The notes: generated by a model from the letters alone, not told the origin. A stretch of DNA of 64,000 nt from Actinophytocola sp963729115 (GCA_963729115.1 CAVSMR010000015.1:81747-145746), one strand, 5' to 3'; shown: positions 8,583 through 17,411, counted from the stretch's first letter. Numbers and translations: made by a program.

Positions 8583-9910
8583 GCCCGCGCGCCTTCTGCC
8601 ACCGTGGTGTCCTCTTCGGACTCCACGACCGGGTCCCGCGCGAGCACGAGGCCGATGCCGGTCAGCACCGCGGTCAGCGCGAGGTACGCGCCGAGGACCC
8701 ACCAGCTGTCGAACCCGGCGAGCAGCGCGGTGAGGACCAGCGGCGCCGGCGCGCCACCGATGACGCCGGCGAGCGTGTACGCGAGCGACGAGCCCGTGTA
8801 GCGCAGCCGCGGCGAGAACTGTTCGATGATCAGGGCCGCCTGCGGGCCGTACAGGAGGGCGTGGATCGCGAGCGCCACGACCACGCCGAACACGAGCAGC
8901 CCGAACGAGCCGTCGCCGATCATGGGGAAGAACACGAACGGCCACACCGCGGCCGCGATCGTGCCGTACACGTAGAGCCGGCGCCGGTTCATCCGGTCGG
9001 ACAGCGCGCCGAACAAGGGGATCAGCGCCAGCTGGCACGCCGAGCCGATCATCACCGCGGCCGATCCCTGCCCGCGGGACATGCCGAGCTCGTTGGTGAT
9101 GTAGGTCAGCGTGAACACGGTGAACAGCGAGTAGAGGACGTCCGGGCAGACGCGCACGAGCACGCCCGCGACCAGCGCGCGCCGCTCCTCGCGCACCACT
9201 TCGGACACCGGCGCCGTCGGCCGCTCGCCCCGCTCGGCGATCTGCTTGAACACCGGCGTCTCCTCGAGCCGCAGCCGGATCCACAGGCCGAACGCCACGA
9301 GCACGGCCGACAGCAGGAACGCGACCCGCCAGCCCCACGAGGTGAACGCCGCGTCGGACAGCGTCGCGGACAGCAGCGCCAGCACGCCGTTCGCGATCAG
9401 CGTGCCCGCGGGTGGGCCGATCTGCGCGGCCGACGCCCAGAACCCGCGCCGCCGCGGATCGCCGTACTCGCTGGAGAGCAGGACCGCACCACCCCACTCG
9501 CCGCCGACCGCCACGCCCTGCGCGAACCGCAGCAGCACCAGCAGCACCGCGGCCAGGCCGCCGACCGCCGCGTGCGTGGGCAGCAGGCCGATGAGGAACG
9601 TCGCGACGCCGGCCAGGAGCAGCGTGTGCACGAGAACCTTCTTGCGCCCCACCACATCGCCGAGCCGGCCGAACACGAACCCGCCGATCGGCCGGGCCAG
9701 GTACCCGACGGCATAGGTGGAGAACGCGGCCATCGTGCCGACGAGGTCGTCGCCGGAGGGGAAGAACAGGTCGCCGAAGACCGTGGCCGCGGCGACGGAG
9801 TAGGCCGCGAAGTCGTAGTACTCCAACGCTGTTCCGGAAAGGCTCGCCGCGTACGCCCGGCGCAGGGACCGTGGATCCACGGTGTTCCGGGGTGAGCTCA
9901 TGGTGTTCAC
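8579..9910 (-). CDS. MFS transporter, MHS (metabolite:H+ symporter) family
   Basis: A 443-residue permease with 12 predicted helices. It has the MHS-type start (ALEYYDFAAYSVAAATVFGDLFFP), the loop motif GRLGDVVGRKKVL after helix 2, and SSEYGDPRRRGFWAS, typical of the KgtP/ProP branch that imports dicarboxylates, betaines or similar solutes by proton symport. As first gene of the pxpA-pxpBC operon it most likely imports 5-oxoproline or a precursor; the substrate is inferred from context only. The stop shares 4 bp with the pxpA start. Confidence 0.9.
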   Translation of the reverse strand: MNTMSSPRNTVDPRSLRRAYAASLSGTALEYYDFAAYSVAAATVFGDLFFPSGDDLVGTMAAFSTYAVGYLARPIGGFVFGRLGDVVGRKKVLVHTLLLAGVATFLIGLLPTHAAVGGLAAVLLVLLRFAQGVAVGGEWGGAVLLSSEYGDPRRRGFWASAAQIGPPAGTLIANGVLALLSATLSDAAFTSWGWRVAFLLSAVLVAFGLWIRLRLEETPVFKQIAERGERPTAPVSEVVREERRALVAGVLVRVCPDVLYSLFTVFTLTYITNELGMSRGQGSAAVMIGSACQLALIPLFGALSDRMNRRRLYVYGTIAAAVWPFVFFPMIGDGSFGLLVFGVVVALAIHALLYGPQAALIIEQFSPRLRYTGSSLAYTLAGVIGGAPAPLVLTALLAGFDSWWVLGAYLALTAVLTGIGLVLARDPVVESEEDTTVAEGARA

Positions 9911-9955
9911 ATCCCATCTCTACGGGGTGGGGTGGATTCCACTCAAAGCTAGAAT

Positions 9956-9966
9956 TCGTTGAACGA
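9956..9966. promoter_or_regulatory. Small palindrome between transporter and IclR genes
   Basis: TCGTT-G-AACGA, a perfect 5-1-5 inverted repeat in the only AT-richer part of the 137-bp divergent intergenic region. It is a plausible half of a regulator operator for the transporter/pxp operon or the iclR-like gene. It is short, so chance occurrence is possible. Confidence 0.3.
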
Positions 9967-10047
9967 TCCTGCAATACTACGTTTCACATCTGGCACAGGG
10001 GATGGTGCGCCGGAACGGTTCAGCGGGGAAAGCAGGTGACCTTCAGT

Positions 10048-10488
10048 ATGAGTCCAGAAACGCAGGACGGCCCGGTCTCGTGTCGTTCGGTGCGCAACGC
10101 CTTCCGGCTTCTCGAGCTCCTCGCCGGCAGCCCCGACGGGTTACGGCTCGCCCGGCTCGTCGACGCCACCGGCCTGCCGAAGTCGTCGGTACACCGGGTG
10201 CTCACGACGCTGGAGGATCTCGACATCGTCCTCCGTGACGACGCGACGGCGAACTTCCACCTCACCGCGAGCTGGCGGCGGATCGTCGCGCCGCCGCGGC
10301 CGAGCGAGTTCTCCGCGCCGGTGCTGAGCCACGACGGCCACCCGGTCGCCGGGCTGACCTTGCGGCTGCGCGGCCCGGTTTCGCCTGGTGTGCCGTCGGA
10401 TCGGCTCTCCCGGCTGGTCGGCGACCTCGCGCACGCGGTCTCGCGCCGGATCGGCGGGCGGGCCGTGTCCGAACGCCGCGTTTCGTGA
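10048..10488 (+). CDS. IclR-type regulator with internally shortened effector domain
   Basis: A 146-residue protein; normal IclR proteins have about 250. Residues 10-75 form the IclR winged helix (SVRNAFRLLELLAGSPDGLRLARLVDATGLPKSSVHRVLTTLEDLD). It then jumps directly to what reads as the last 50 residues of an IclR effector domain (FSAPVLSHDGHPVAGLTL, then LVGDLAHAVSRRIGGR). About 100 central residues that form the ligand pocket are missing without loss of frame. It is divergent from the transporter-pxp operon. The ATG at 10048 has an AGGTG 9 nt upstream; a GTG at 10036 is an alternative. It may still bind DNA but cannot sense a ligand in the usual way. Confidence 0.75.
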   Translation: MSPETQDGPVSCRSVRNAFRLLELLAGSPDGLRLARLVDATGLPKSSVHRVLTTLEDLDIVLRDDATANFHLTASWRRIVAPPRPSEFSAPVLSHDGHPVAGLTLRLRGPVSPGVPSDRLSRLVGDLAHAVSRRIGGRAVSERRVS

Positions 10489-10595
10489 ATCGATACCACC
10501 GTCCGGTCTATTGACGTCAGGAAGCCACGAAAGGAGACTGCTTCGAGTAATCGTTTACCCGGCGCCGGTCACCGGCATCCGGAAGGGTGACCTCG

Positions 10596-13500
10596 ATGCG
10601 ACGTACCCGGCGATCCCTGCTCGCCGCCCTGTCCTGCCTGGCCGTGGCCGTCTCCGGCGCCACGGGCGCCCCGCCGGCGGGTGCCGAGCCGGCCGCCGCG
10701 GCGGTCTCGAACGGCCCGGTCGGCTGGGACACCTACCGCCGCCTGGACCTGCTGCCGGACCTGGCGTCGGCCTCGCGCACCAAGCAGTTCTCCAGCTTCG
10801 GCCGCAACGGCAGCAACGACGACGGCTTCGGCGGCACCTACTCCTGCCTGCGTACCGACGGGCCCGGCTGCGTGCTCGCCGAGGACCGCGGCCCCGGTGA
10901 GGTGTCGTCGATCTGGTTCACCCGCGACGAGGGCAACGTCAGTGCCACCGGCAACATCCGGATCGTGCTCGACGGCGTGACCGTGCTCGACGCGAACCTG
11001 CAGAGCGTCGTCGACGGCGACCGCGGCGCGCCGTTCGTCTGGCCGCTGGTGTCCGACGCCGACCAGAACTCCGGCGGCGTCACGATCAAGGTCCCGATGC
11101 CCTACCGGGACTCGATGCTGATCACGACGACGAACAACCCGCTCTTCTACCACGTCGGCCACCGCGAGTTCGCGAGCGCGGACGGCGTCACCCGGTTCGA
11201 CCCGGCGGACCCGGCGACCGACGTGGTGGACAAGCTGCGCCAGGCGGGCCGGACCGACCCCAAGCCCCCGCAGCCCGGCGCGGCCACGACCGCCGCGACG
11301 GTCTCGCCCGCGCCGGGTGCCGCCGCCACGCTCGCGGACCTGACCGGCCCGGCGGCCGTGACCGGCCTGCGCCTGCGGGTGCCCGACGGCGCGGCGACCG
11401 AGGCGAACCTGACCGGCCTGCGGCTGCGCCTGACGTTCGACGGACGGACCACAGTGGACTCACCGGTCGCCGAGTTCTTCGGCGCGCCGCTGGGTGAGCG
11501 GGACGTGCGCGCGCTGATGTTCGGCATGGACCCGGCCGCGGGTGGCTGGTACAGCGCCTGGTGGATGATGCCGTACGCGTCGTCGGCGACCGTGTCGCTG
11601 GTCAACACCACCGGCGCCACGATCGCCGGCATCGACGCCGAGGTCACCCACGCGCCGGACGCGAAGTGGGCCACCGAGCTCGGCCCGGACGGCAACGCCG
11701 GGCACTTCACCACCGAGTCCCGCCGCGGCCCGACCACCCCGGCCCGCGACTGGCTGTTCGCCGACCGCCCGGGCCGCGGCCGCTTCGTCGGCGTCACCCA
11801 GGTGGTGCACAACCAACTCGCCGGCGGCAACGAGCGCGGCTACCTCGAGGGCGATGAACGGGCCTATGTGGACGGTGCGCTGAGCCCGGCGTTCCACGGC
11901 ACCGGCACCGAGGACTACTACGAGTCGGGCTGGTACTTCAACCGCGGCGAGTACTCCGGCGTGTTCACCGGCAACACCGGCCACCGCGTCCGTTCGGGCT
12001 CCTGCGCGGTGGAGTGCGACGGCATGTACCGGCTGCAGCTCGGTGACGCCGTGCCCTACACGACCGGCCTGCGCTTCGGCATCGAGCACGGTCCGCAGGA
12101 CGACTACCAGGTCGACGAGAGCTCGACCGCGTACCTCTACACGAAGCCGGACACGTCCGCCCGGGCCACGGACACGATCGTGACCGGCGACGCCGGCAGC
12201 CGTGCCGCGCACGGCTACACCGAGCAGAACCCGGGGAGCCAGTACGCGCTCACGTCCTCCTACGAGGGTGACGACGACAGCGAGCCGGTGACCGGCCAGG
12301 TGCGCGCGACCGATGGTGCGGTGAGCTTCCGGCTCGCGGTCGACCCCGGCAACCGGGGCGTGCGGCTGCGGCGCACGAGCGACCAGAACGCCGGCTACCA
12401 GTCGGCCGCGGTCACCGTCGACGGCGCGAACGCCGGCACCTGGTCCCAGCCCCTGCACAACACGAGCCAGCGCTGGCTCGACGACGAGCTGACGATCCCG
12501 CCCGCGCTGACCGCCGGCAAGTCCACGATCACCGTCCGGCTCGTGCCGAGCGGTCCACAGTGGACCGCCGCCCGGTACGCGGCGGCGAGCCTGGTCGCAC
12601 CGTTCACCGACGCCGCGCCGCCGAGCGCGGTCGGCGGGCTCGCCGTGGGCCCCGGCCGGACGCACGCGATCCCCCTCACCTGGAACCCGGCCACCGACGA
12701 CGTGGGCGTCACCGGATACCGGGTGTACGCGTCGGCGAACGCCTCCGTGCCGACCACGCCCGCCAACCTCGCCGGCACGACGGCCGCCACCTCGTTCCGG
12801 CACGGCCCGCTGCCCGCGAACACCCGGCGGTACTACCGGGTCGTCGCCGTGGACGCCGCCGGCAACGCGGGCGCGGCGTCGGGGGTGGTCGACGCCACCG
12901 CGCGGGCCCGCAACACCAGCGACGTGAACGACGACGACCGCGACGACGCCGTGCTGTTCACCCAGGGCGCGGCGGCGGACGTCCTCACGGCCCGGTCGAC
13001 CGGCACCGCGTTCGGCGCCGCGGCCAAGGCCCACGACTTCTTCTCGGTCGACGGCGAGATCCCCCGCACCGGGGACGTCGACGGCGACGGCCGGGCGGAC
13101 GTCATCACATTCACCCGCGGGCCCGCGGCCGACGTCTACGTCGCGCTCGCCACCGGCAGCGGGTTCGGCGCCTCGGCCAAGTGGCACGACTTCTTCGCCG
13201 TGGACGCCGAGTACCCCGAGGTCGGCGACGTGAACGGGGACGGCCTGGCCGACCTCATCACGTTCACCCGCGGCGCCGCCGCCGACGTGTTCGTGGCGCT
13301 GTCCACCGGAACCGGCTTCGGACCCGGCGTGAAGTGGCACGACCACTTCGCCGTCGGCACCGAGCGCCCGGCGGTCGGGGACTTCGACGGCGACGGCCGC
13401 GACGACATCGTCACCTTCGTCGGCGGCACCTCGGGCGACGTGTACGTCTCGCTGTCCAACGGCGCGGCCTTCGTGCAGGACGGCTGGCGCTGGCACGACA

Positions 13501-13853
13501 ACTTCGCGGTCGGCACCGAAATCGCCGGCACCGGCGACGTGAACGGCGACGGCCGCGACGATGTCGTCACGTTCACCCGGGGCAGCGCCGCCGACGTGTT
13601 CGTGTCGCTGTCCGACGGCACCCGCTTCGTGCAGAACGCCTGGAAATGGCACGACTTCTTCGCGGCCGGCACCGAGGCGCCCGGCATCGCCGACGTCGAC
13701 GGCGACGGGCGGGCCGACATCCTCACGTTCACCCGCGGCACCGCGGCCGACGTCTGGGCGGCCCTGTCGAGCGGCTCGGCGTTCGGCGCCTCGGCGAAGT
13801 GGCACGACCAGTTCGCCACCGGCAACCAGATCCCCCGTCCCAGCCTGATCTGA
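10596..13853 (+). CDS. Secreted GH172 (DUF2961) glycosidase with FN3 and FG-GAP repeats
   Basis: A 1085-residue exported protein. There is a twin-Arg-like signal (MRRTRRSLLAALSCLAVAVSG, processed near AGA). The DUF2961/GH172 domain covers about residues 45-560, with the family block GTGTEDYYESGWYFNRGEY near 435. A jelly-roll-like region follows, then one FN3 domain (about 682-770). Six FG-GAP/VCBS-type repeats of about 50 residues (773-1085) each have a Ca-binding D-x-D/N-x-D-x-R-x-D loop and KWHDFF-like block. GH172 enzymes act on difructose dianhydride I or D-arabinofuranosides, including mycobacterial arabinan. ATG 10596 is preferred over GTG 10587 because GGAAGG lies 9 nt before it. Nine bp separate it from the next glycosidase gene. 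Confidence 0.88.
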   Translation: MRRTRRSLLAALSCLAVAVSGATGAPPAGAEPAAAAVSNGPVGWDTYRRLDLLPDLASASRTKQFSSFGRNGSNDDGFGGTYSCLRTDGPGCVLAEDRGPGEVSSIWFTRDEGNVSATGNIRIVLDGVTVLDANLQSVVDGDRGAPFVWPLVSDADQNSGGVTIKVPMPYRDSMLITTTNNPLFYHVGHREFASADGVTRFDPADPATDVVDKLRQAGRTDPKPPQPGAATTAATVSPAPGAAATLADLTGPAAVTGLRLRVPDGAATEANLTGLRLRLTFDGRTTVDSPVAEFFGAPLGERDVRALMFGMDPAAGGWYSAWWMMPYASSATVSLVNTTGATIAGIDAEVTHAPDAKWATELGPDGNAGHFTTESRRGPTTPARDWLFADRPGRGRFVGVTQVVHNQLAGGNERGYLEGDERAYVDGALSPAFHGTGTEDYYESGWYFNRGEYSGVFTGNTGHRVRSGSCAVECDGMYRLQLGDAVPYTTGLRFGIEHGPQDDYQVDESSTAYLYTKPDTSARATDTIVTGDAGSRAAHGYTEQNPGSQYALTSSYEGDDDSEPVTGQVRATDGAVSFRLAVDPGNRGVRLRRTSDQNAGYQSAAVTVDGANAGTWSQPLHNTSQRWLDDELTIPPALTAGKSTITVRLVPSGPQWTAARYAAASLVAPFTDAAPPSAVGGLAVGPGRTHAIPLTWNPATDDVGVTGYRVYASANASVPTTPANLAGTTAATSFRHGPLPANTRRYYRVVAVDAAGNAGAASGVVDATARARNTSDVNDDDRDDAVLFTQGAAADVLTARSTGTAFGAAAKAHDFFSVDGEIPRTGDVDGDGRADVITFTRGPAADVYVALATGSGFGASAKWHDFFAVDAEYPEVGDVNGDGLADLITFTRGAAADVFVALSTGTGFGPGVKWHDHFAVGTERPAVGDFDGDGRDDIVTFVGGTSGDVYVSLSNGAAFVQDGWRWHDNFAVGTEIAGTGDVNGDGRDDVVTFTRGSAADVFVSLSDGTRFVQNAWKWHDFFAAGTEAPGIADVDGDGRADILTFTRGTAADVWAALSSGSAFGASAKWHDQFATGNQIPRPSLI
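12912..13850 (+). repeat. Six tandem FG-GAP/VCBS repeats within the GH172 protein
   Basis: Six copies of an in-frame unit of about 150 bp. Each encodes a D-x-[ND]-x-D-x-[RL]-x-D calcium loop, then TFTRG-AADVxVALSTG and K/R-WHDxF. The DNA copies are similar but not identical. The repeats are predicted to fold as a beta-propeller that may bind the wall or substrate. Confidence 0.8.
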
Positions 13854-13862
13854 GGGTCTCCC

Positions 13863-15500
13863 ATGCGAGCAGTCCTGCCGGCCGTCGCGCTCGTCGCGGC
13901 GATGGCCACCCCGGCCGCCGCGTCCACACCGGACGGTACGGCGGCGTACGAGACGGCGGGCGCGACCGTGTCCGCGGGCCCGTCGTCGATCGTCTACGAC
14001 CCGTCCACCGGCGAGTCCGGCCCGTGGTACTACAACGACCACACGATGATCCGCGACGTGGCCACGGGCACGTGGCACGTCTTCGCGATAACCCACGCCG
14101 AGCCCGCGAACCCGTTGGACGAGAAGAACTTCGGGCACGCGACCGCCCCGTCGCCGCGCGGGCCGTGGACCAAGCAGCCGTTCGCGCTGACCGCCGACCC
14201 GGCCGCGGGGGAGAGCCACATCTGGGCCCCGCACGCGGTCTACGACAACGGGACCTACTACCTCTTCTACGCCGCGGGAACCCCCGACCACGCGGCCTAC
14301 CGGATGCACCTGGCGACCTCGCCCGACCTCGTGCACTGGACCCGCAGCCCGGCGAACCCGCTGTTCACCGACGGCTTCGACGCCCGCGACCCGATGGTCA
14401 CCCGCATCGGCGGCCAGTGGGTCATGTACTACACCGCGAACAGCACCCCGGCCGGCGGCAACCACCAGGTCGCCTACCGCACGAGCACGGACCTGCGGCA
14501 CTGGAGCGGCAAGCGGGTGGCGTTCGAGCACCCCGCGGCCGGCACGTTCGGCGGGCCCACCGAGTCGCCGTTCGTGATCAACCGGGACGGCTGGTGGTAC
14601 CTGTTCGTCTGCTGCGAGCCCGGCTACCGCGACACCCGGGTGTACCGCAGCAAGGACCCGCTGGCGTTCTCGGTCCGCGACCTCGCCGGGCGGATCGACT
14701 CGCACGCCGCCGAGGTCGTCACCGAGCCGGACGGCACGACCTGGGTCACCGGCGCCGGCTGGGGACAGGGCGGGCTCTACCTCGCGCCGCTGACGTTCAC
14801 GCCCGCGATCGTCGCGCGCGGGCAGCGGATCACCACGCCGTTCGTGCGCGCGGACGTACGCACCTGGCCCACGACCGAGCTGCGGGACCTCGCCGTGGAC
14901 CCGGCGGGCGGGGCCGGGTACCACCCGGTGCTCGACGTGTCCGCGCGGCCGACCGGCCCGTACCTCGGGGTCGGCGGCTGGGGTGGCACCGATGTCGCCG
15001 GCCCGGCCGCCGGCGTCACGGTCGACGGCACGCGGGTCACGCTGACCGGCATCCCGATGGGCGACGAGCCGGTCACCGCCGACTGGACGCTCGCGGCCGA
15101 CGGATCCCGAGTGGACAGTGAGCTGACGTGGCACGTCAACGGGTCCACCACCGCCGGGGTGTGGGAGGCGGCGCTGAGCGTGGACACCCCGCTCGCCACC
15201 GTCGGCGACTCCGGCGGCCTCGACCGCGACGGTGACGTGGCCGGCTTCCCGCGCTGGCTCCTCGCGAGCTCGCCCGGGTTGACGTTCGCGGCCGGGTACC
15301 GCACCGGTTCCTCGTGGGCGAGCGACAACCACTGGTTCCAGCGCCGGCACGGGCTGGCGTCCGCCCAGTCGTCGTGGACGCCCGGCGGGCGATCCTGGCC
15401 GGCCGGCACGTATCCGGGCGGCCACTGGCGATTCGGCGTCAGCACGGTCGCGAACGACACCGCGCTGGCCGACACCCTCGCCCGGGAGGCGAACCGGTAG
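13863..15500 (+). CDS. Secreted five-bladed beta-propeller glycoside hydrolase (GH32/43-like)
   Basis: A 545-residue exported protein with a signal peptide (about 1-21, ending AAA-S). The propeller blades read YDPSTGESGPWYYNDHTMIRD, ESHIWAPHAVYDNGTYYLFYAAG, DGFDARDPMVTRIGGQWVMYYTA and TESPFVINRDGWWYLFVCCE. These contain the RDP and E-S-P blocks that carry the transition-state Asp and acid Glu in clan GH-J and related propellers. The C-terminal half (about 300-545) looks like the beta-sandwich of GH32. This fits a fructosidase or arabinofuranosidase-type activity. It shares a transcript with the GH172 gene (9-bp gap), so the two probably attack the same furanoside polymer. Confidence 0.78.
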   Translation: MRAVLPAVALVAAMATPAAASTPDGTAAYETAGATVSAGPSSIVYDPSTGESGPWYYNDHTMIRDVATGTWHVFAITHAEPANPLDEKNFGHATAPSPRGPWTKQPFALTADPAAGESHIWAPHAVYDNGTYYLFYAAGTPDHAAYRMHLATSPDLVHWTRSPANPLFTDGFDARDPMVTRIGGQWVMYYTANSTPAGGNHQVAYRTSTDLRHWSGKRVAFEHPAAGTFGGPTESPFVINRDGWWYLFVCCEPGYRDTRVYRSKDPLAFSVRDLAGRIDSHAAEVVTEPDGTTWVTGAGWGQGGLYLAPLTFTPAIVARGQRITTPFVRADVRTWPTTELRDLAVDPAGGAGYHPVLDVSARPTGPYLGVGGWGGTDVAGPAAGVTVDGTRVTLTGIPMGDEPVTADWTLAADGSRVDSELTWHVNGSTTAGVWEAALSVDTPLATVGDSGGLDRDGDVAGFPRWLLASSPGLTFAAGYRTGSSWASDNHWFQRRHGLASAQSSWTPGGRSWPAGTYPGGHWRFGVSTVANDTALADTLAREANR

Positions 15501-15509
15501 TCGTCGAGG

Positions 15510-16682
15510 TCACCGGCCAGCGGCCAGCACGGCCGCGAGACCCTCTTGCAGATCCTTGACGAAGTACCCGGGAACCTCCAGCGACGGGAAGTGCCCGCCG
15601 GTCTCGGGCGACCGCCATCGGACGATCCGCCGGTACCGCTCCTGCGCCCAGGCGCGCGGGCACTTCTCGATGTCGCGGGGATACATGCTGATCGCCGACG
15701 GGACGTCCACCCGGAGCTCGGGATCGAGCGAGTCGTGGCTCTCGTAGTAGATGCGGGCCGCCGACGCGCCGGTCCGCGTCAGCCAGTACAGGGTGACGTC
15801 GTCGAGAACGCGGTCTCTGGAAATCGTCTCGAACGGGCTGTCTTCGGTGTCCGACCACTCGGCGAACTTGTCGAGGATCCAGGCGAGAAGCCCGACCGGT
15901 GAGTCGACGAGCGAGTAGCCGATGGTCTGCGGCCGGGTCGCCTGCTGCTTCGCGTACGCCGCGCGGTGGCGCCAGAAATCGCGGGTCTCCTCGGTCCACC
16001 CGCGCTCGGCCGCCGTCAGCCCGTCGGTCGTCAACCCGGGTGGTGCCTGCGCGAGCGTGGTGTGGATGCCGAGCACGTGCGCCGGGAACCTGCCGCCGAG
16101 GACCGTGGTTATCACACCACCCCAGTCGCCGCCGTGGGCGGCGAACTCGCGGTAGCCGAGCCGTCCCATCAGCTCCACCCACGCGGCCGCGATCTTCTCG
16201 GTTCCCCATCCGGTGGTCGCCGGCTTGTCGCTGTAACCAAAGCCGGGGAGCGACGGGACCACGACGTGGAACGCCGGCGCGTCCGCGTCCTTCGGATCCG
16301 CCAGCTCGTCCACCACGTCGACGAACTCGGCGATGCTGCCCGGCCACCCGTGGGTCACGATCAGCGGAGTGGCATCCGCGCGCGCGGATCGGCGGTGCAG
16401 GAAGTGGATGCCCAGACCGTCGATGGTCGTGCGGAACTGGCCGATCCGATCGAGGCGCGCTTCGAACGACCGCCAGTCGTACCCGGTGCGCCAGTAGTCC
16501 ACGACGTCGACGAGGTCGGCGAGCGGGACGCCCTGATCCCATCGGCGAGGGCCGGGCGCGGCGCCATGGACCGTCTCGGCCTCCGGCAGCCGCGCGGCGG
16601 CCAGTCGCGCACGCAGCTCGTCGAGGTCGGCGTCGGTCGCGTGGGCGGCAAACGCTTGCACGTCGCTGGTTGGACGGGGCAT
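15510..16682 (-). CDS. Epoxide hydrolase (EHN/alpha-beta hydrolase)
   Basis: A 390-residue enzyme with the EHN N-terminal cap (about residues 8-115: LDELRARLAAARLPEAETV, then DVVDYWRTGYDWRSFEARLDRI) and an alpha/beta-hydrolase core. Visible catalytic parts are the oxyanion motif THGWPGS, the nucleophile elbow HGGDWGG (Asp) and the terminal His in GGHFPSLE. It should hydrolyse an epoxide to a diol. ATG 16682 is set by AGGAGG 6 nt upstream. It is divergent from a CGNR regulator with two operator-like repeats between them. Confidence 0.92.
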   Translation of the reverse strand: MPRPTSDVQAFAAHATDADLDELRARLAAARLPEAETVHGAAPGPRRWDQGVPLADLVDVVDYWRTGYDWRSFEARLDRIGQFRTTIDGLGIHFLHRRSARADATPLIVTHGWPGSIAEFVDVVDELADPKDADAPAFHVVVPSLPGFGYSDKPATTGWGTEKIAAAWVELMGRLGYREFAAHGGDWGGVITTVLGGRFPAHVLGIHTTLAQAPPGLTTDGLTAAERGWTEETRDFWRHRAAYAKQQATRPQTIGYSLVDSPVGLLAWILDKFAEWSDTEDSPFETISRDRVLDDVTLYWLTRTGASAARIYYESHDSLDPELRVDVPSAISMYPRDIEKCPRAWAQERYRRIVRWRSPETGGHFPSLEVPGYFVKDLQEGLAAVLAAGR

Positions 16683-16702
16683 GAGACCTCCTGACCATCG
16701 CG

Positions 16703-16721
16703 GAACCGTCTTAGACGGTTC
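16703..16721. promoter_or_regulatory. Operator O1: perfect inverted repeat GAACCGTC-TTA-GACGGTTC
   Basis: An 8-3-8 perfect inverted repeat in the 82-bp region between the epoxide hydrolase and CGNR genes, 21 bp from the hydrolase ATG. A related site (13 of 17 core positions identical) starts 42 bp downstream at 16746. Its position over both promoters suggests the CGNR protein or another dimeric repressor binds here. Confidence 0.65.
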
Positions 16722-16745
16722 TAGCATGGCGCCAAGCTGGCGTGC

Positions 16746-16762
16746 AACCGGCTAAGGTGGTT
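16746..16762. promoter_or_regulatory. Operator O2: imperfect copy AACCGGCTAAGGTGGTT
   Basis: The core matches O1 (AACCGTCTTAGACGGTT) at 13 of 17 positions and keeps AACC...GGTT arms. O1 and O2 cores start exactly 42 bp apart, four helical turns, so two dimers would sit on the same face. O2 ends 2 bp before the CGNR start codon, where binding would block expression of that gene. Confidence 0.55.
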
Positions 16763-16764
16763 CC

Positions 16765-17340
16765 ATGCGTGCTGGGTTCCCGGACTTCCGCCTCGGTAGC
16801 GTGCTGGCGACCAGCTTCACGGGGACGCTGTCGGAGCGTCATGGCGACGCTGTGGAGCGCATTCCCACGCCGCACCGGCTCGTCGACTGGCTGGCCGTGA
16901 ACGGCCTCGCCGTGGCGTCGTGCACCACCGCACAGCTCGACCTCGCTCGGGAACTGCGGGAGTCGATTCACGCCGTCGCGACCGCGGCCGCGACCCAGGA
17001 CGCTCTCCCCGCGCCTGCTGTCCAGGTCATCAACGACCGCAGCGCCCAGGGGCGGGCCGCGGCCATCCTGACACCCGAGGGCAAGCGGCAATGGCGGCTC
17101 GGCTCGGCTTCCCGCGTGGAAGACGCCCTCAGCGTGATCGCCGCCGACGCGATCAGCATCATCGCGGGCGAACGGGACGGGAGGCTGGCCCTGTGCGCAT
17201 CGCCAACCTGCCAGGCCGCCTTCTTCGACACCAGCCAGAGCCGCACCCGCAGATGGTGCGACATGAACACGTGCGGGAACCGCCAGAAGAAGGCGCGCTT
17301 CAATGCCAACCGGCGCAAGAACCCCAGCCCGGCGGAGTGA
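16765..17340 (+). CDS. CGNR zinc finger / ABATE domain regulator
   Basis: A 191-residue protein. The N-terminal ABATE-type stress-sensing domain covers residues 1-130 (DFRLGSVLATSFTGTLSERHGDAVERI). The C-terminal CGNR zinc finger has all four Cys: CASPTC, then RRWCDMNTCGNRQKKARF. Such proteins are presumed transcription factors. It is divergent from the epoxide hydrolase, with two repeats over the shared promoter, so autoregulation plus control of the hydrolase is the likely arrangement. Confidence 0.88.
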   Translation: MRAGFPDFRLGSVLATSFTGTLSERHGDAVERIPTPHRLVDWLAVNGLAVASCTTAQLDLARELRESIHAVATAAATQDALPAPAVQVINDRSAQGRAAAILTPEGKRQWRLGSASRVEDALSVIAADAISIIAGERDGRLALCASPTCQAAFFDTSQSRTRRWCDMNTCGNRQKKARFNANRRKNPSPAE

Positions 17341-17411
17341 TGGCTACCGCTTCGGTAATCGATTTCCTCCACGGCCGCCTGCGCGCCCGGTAACAGCGGG
17401 AACCGACTGGG

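Noticed and set aside
12912..13850. Regular repeats considered as a CRISPR-like array
   Set aside because: The units are about 150 bp, in frame, diverged, and encode FG-GAP calcium loops.
11460..15425. A 1321-codon open frame on the minus strand opposite the two glycosidase genes
   Set aside because: Low-complexity Arg/Gly/Val-rich product with no domain; it is the usual antisense open frame of high-GC genes. The plus-strand genes have signal peptides and clear families.
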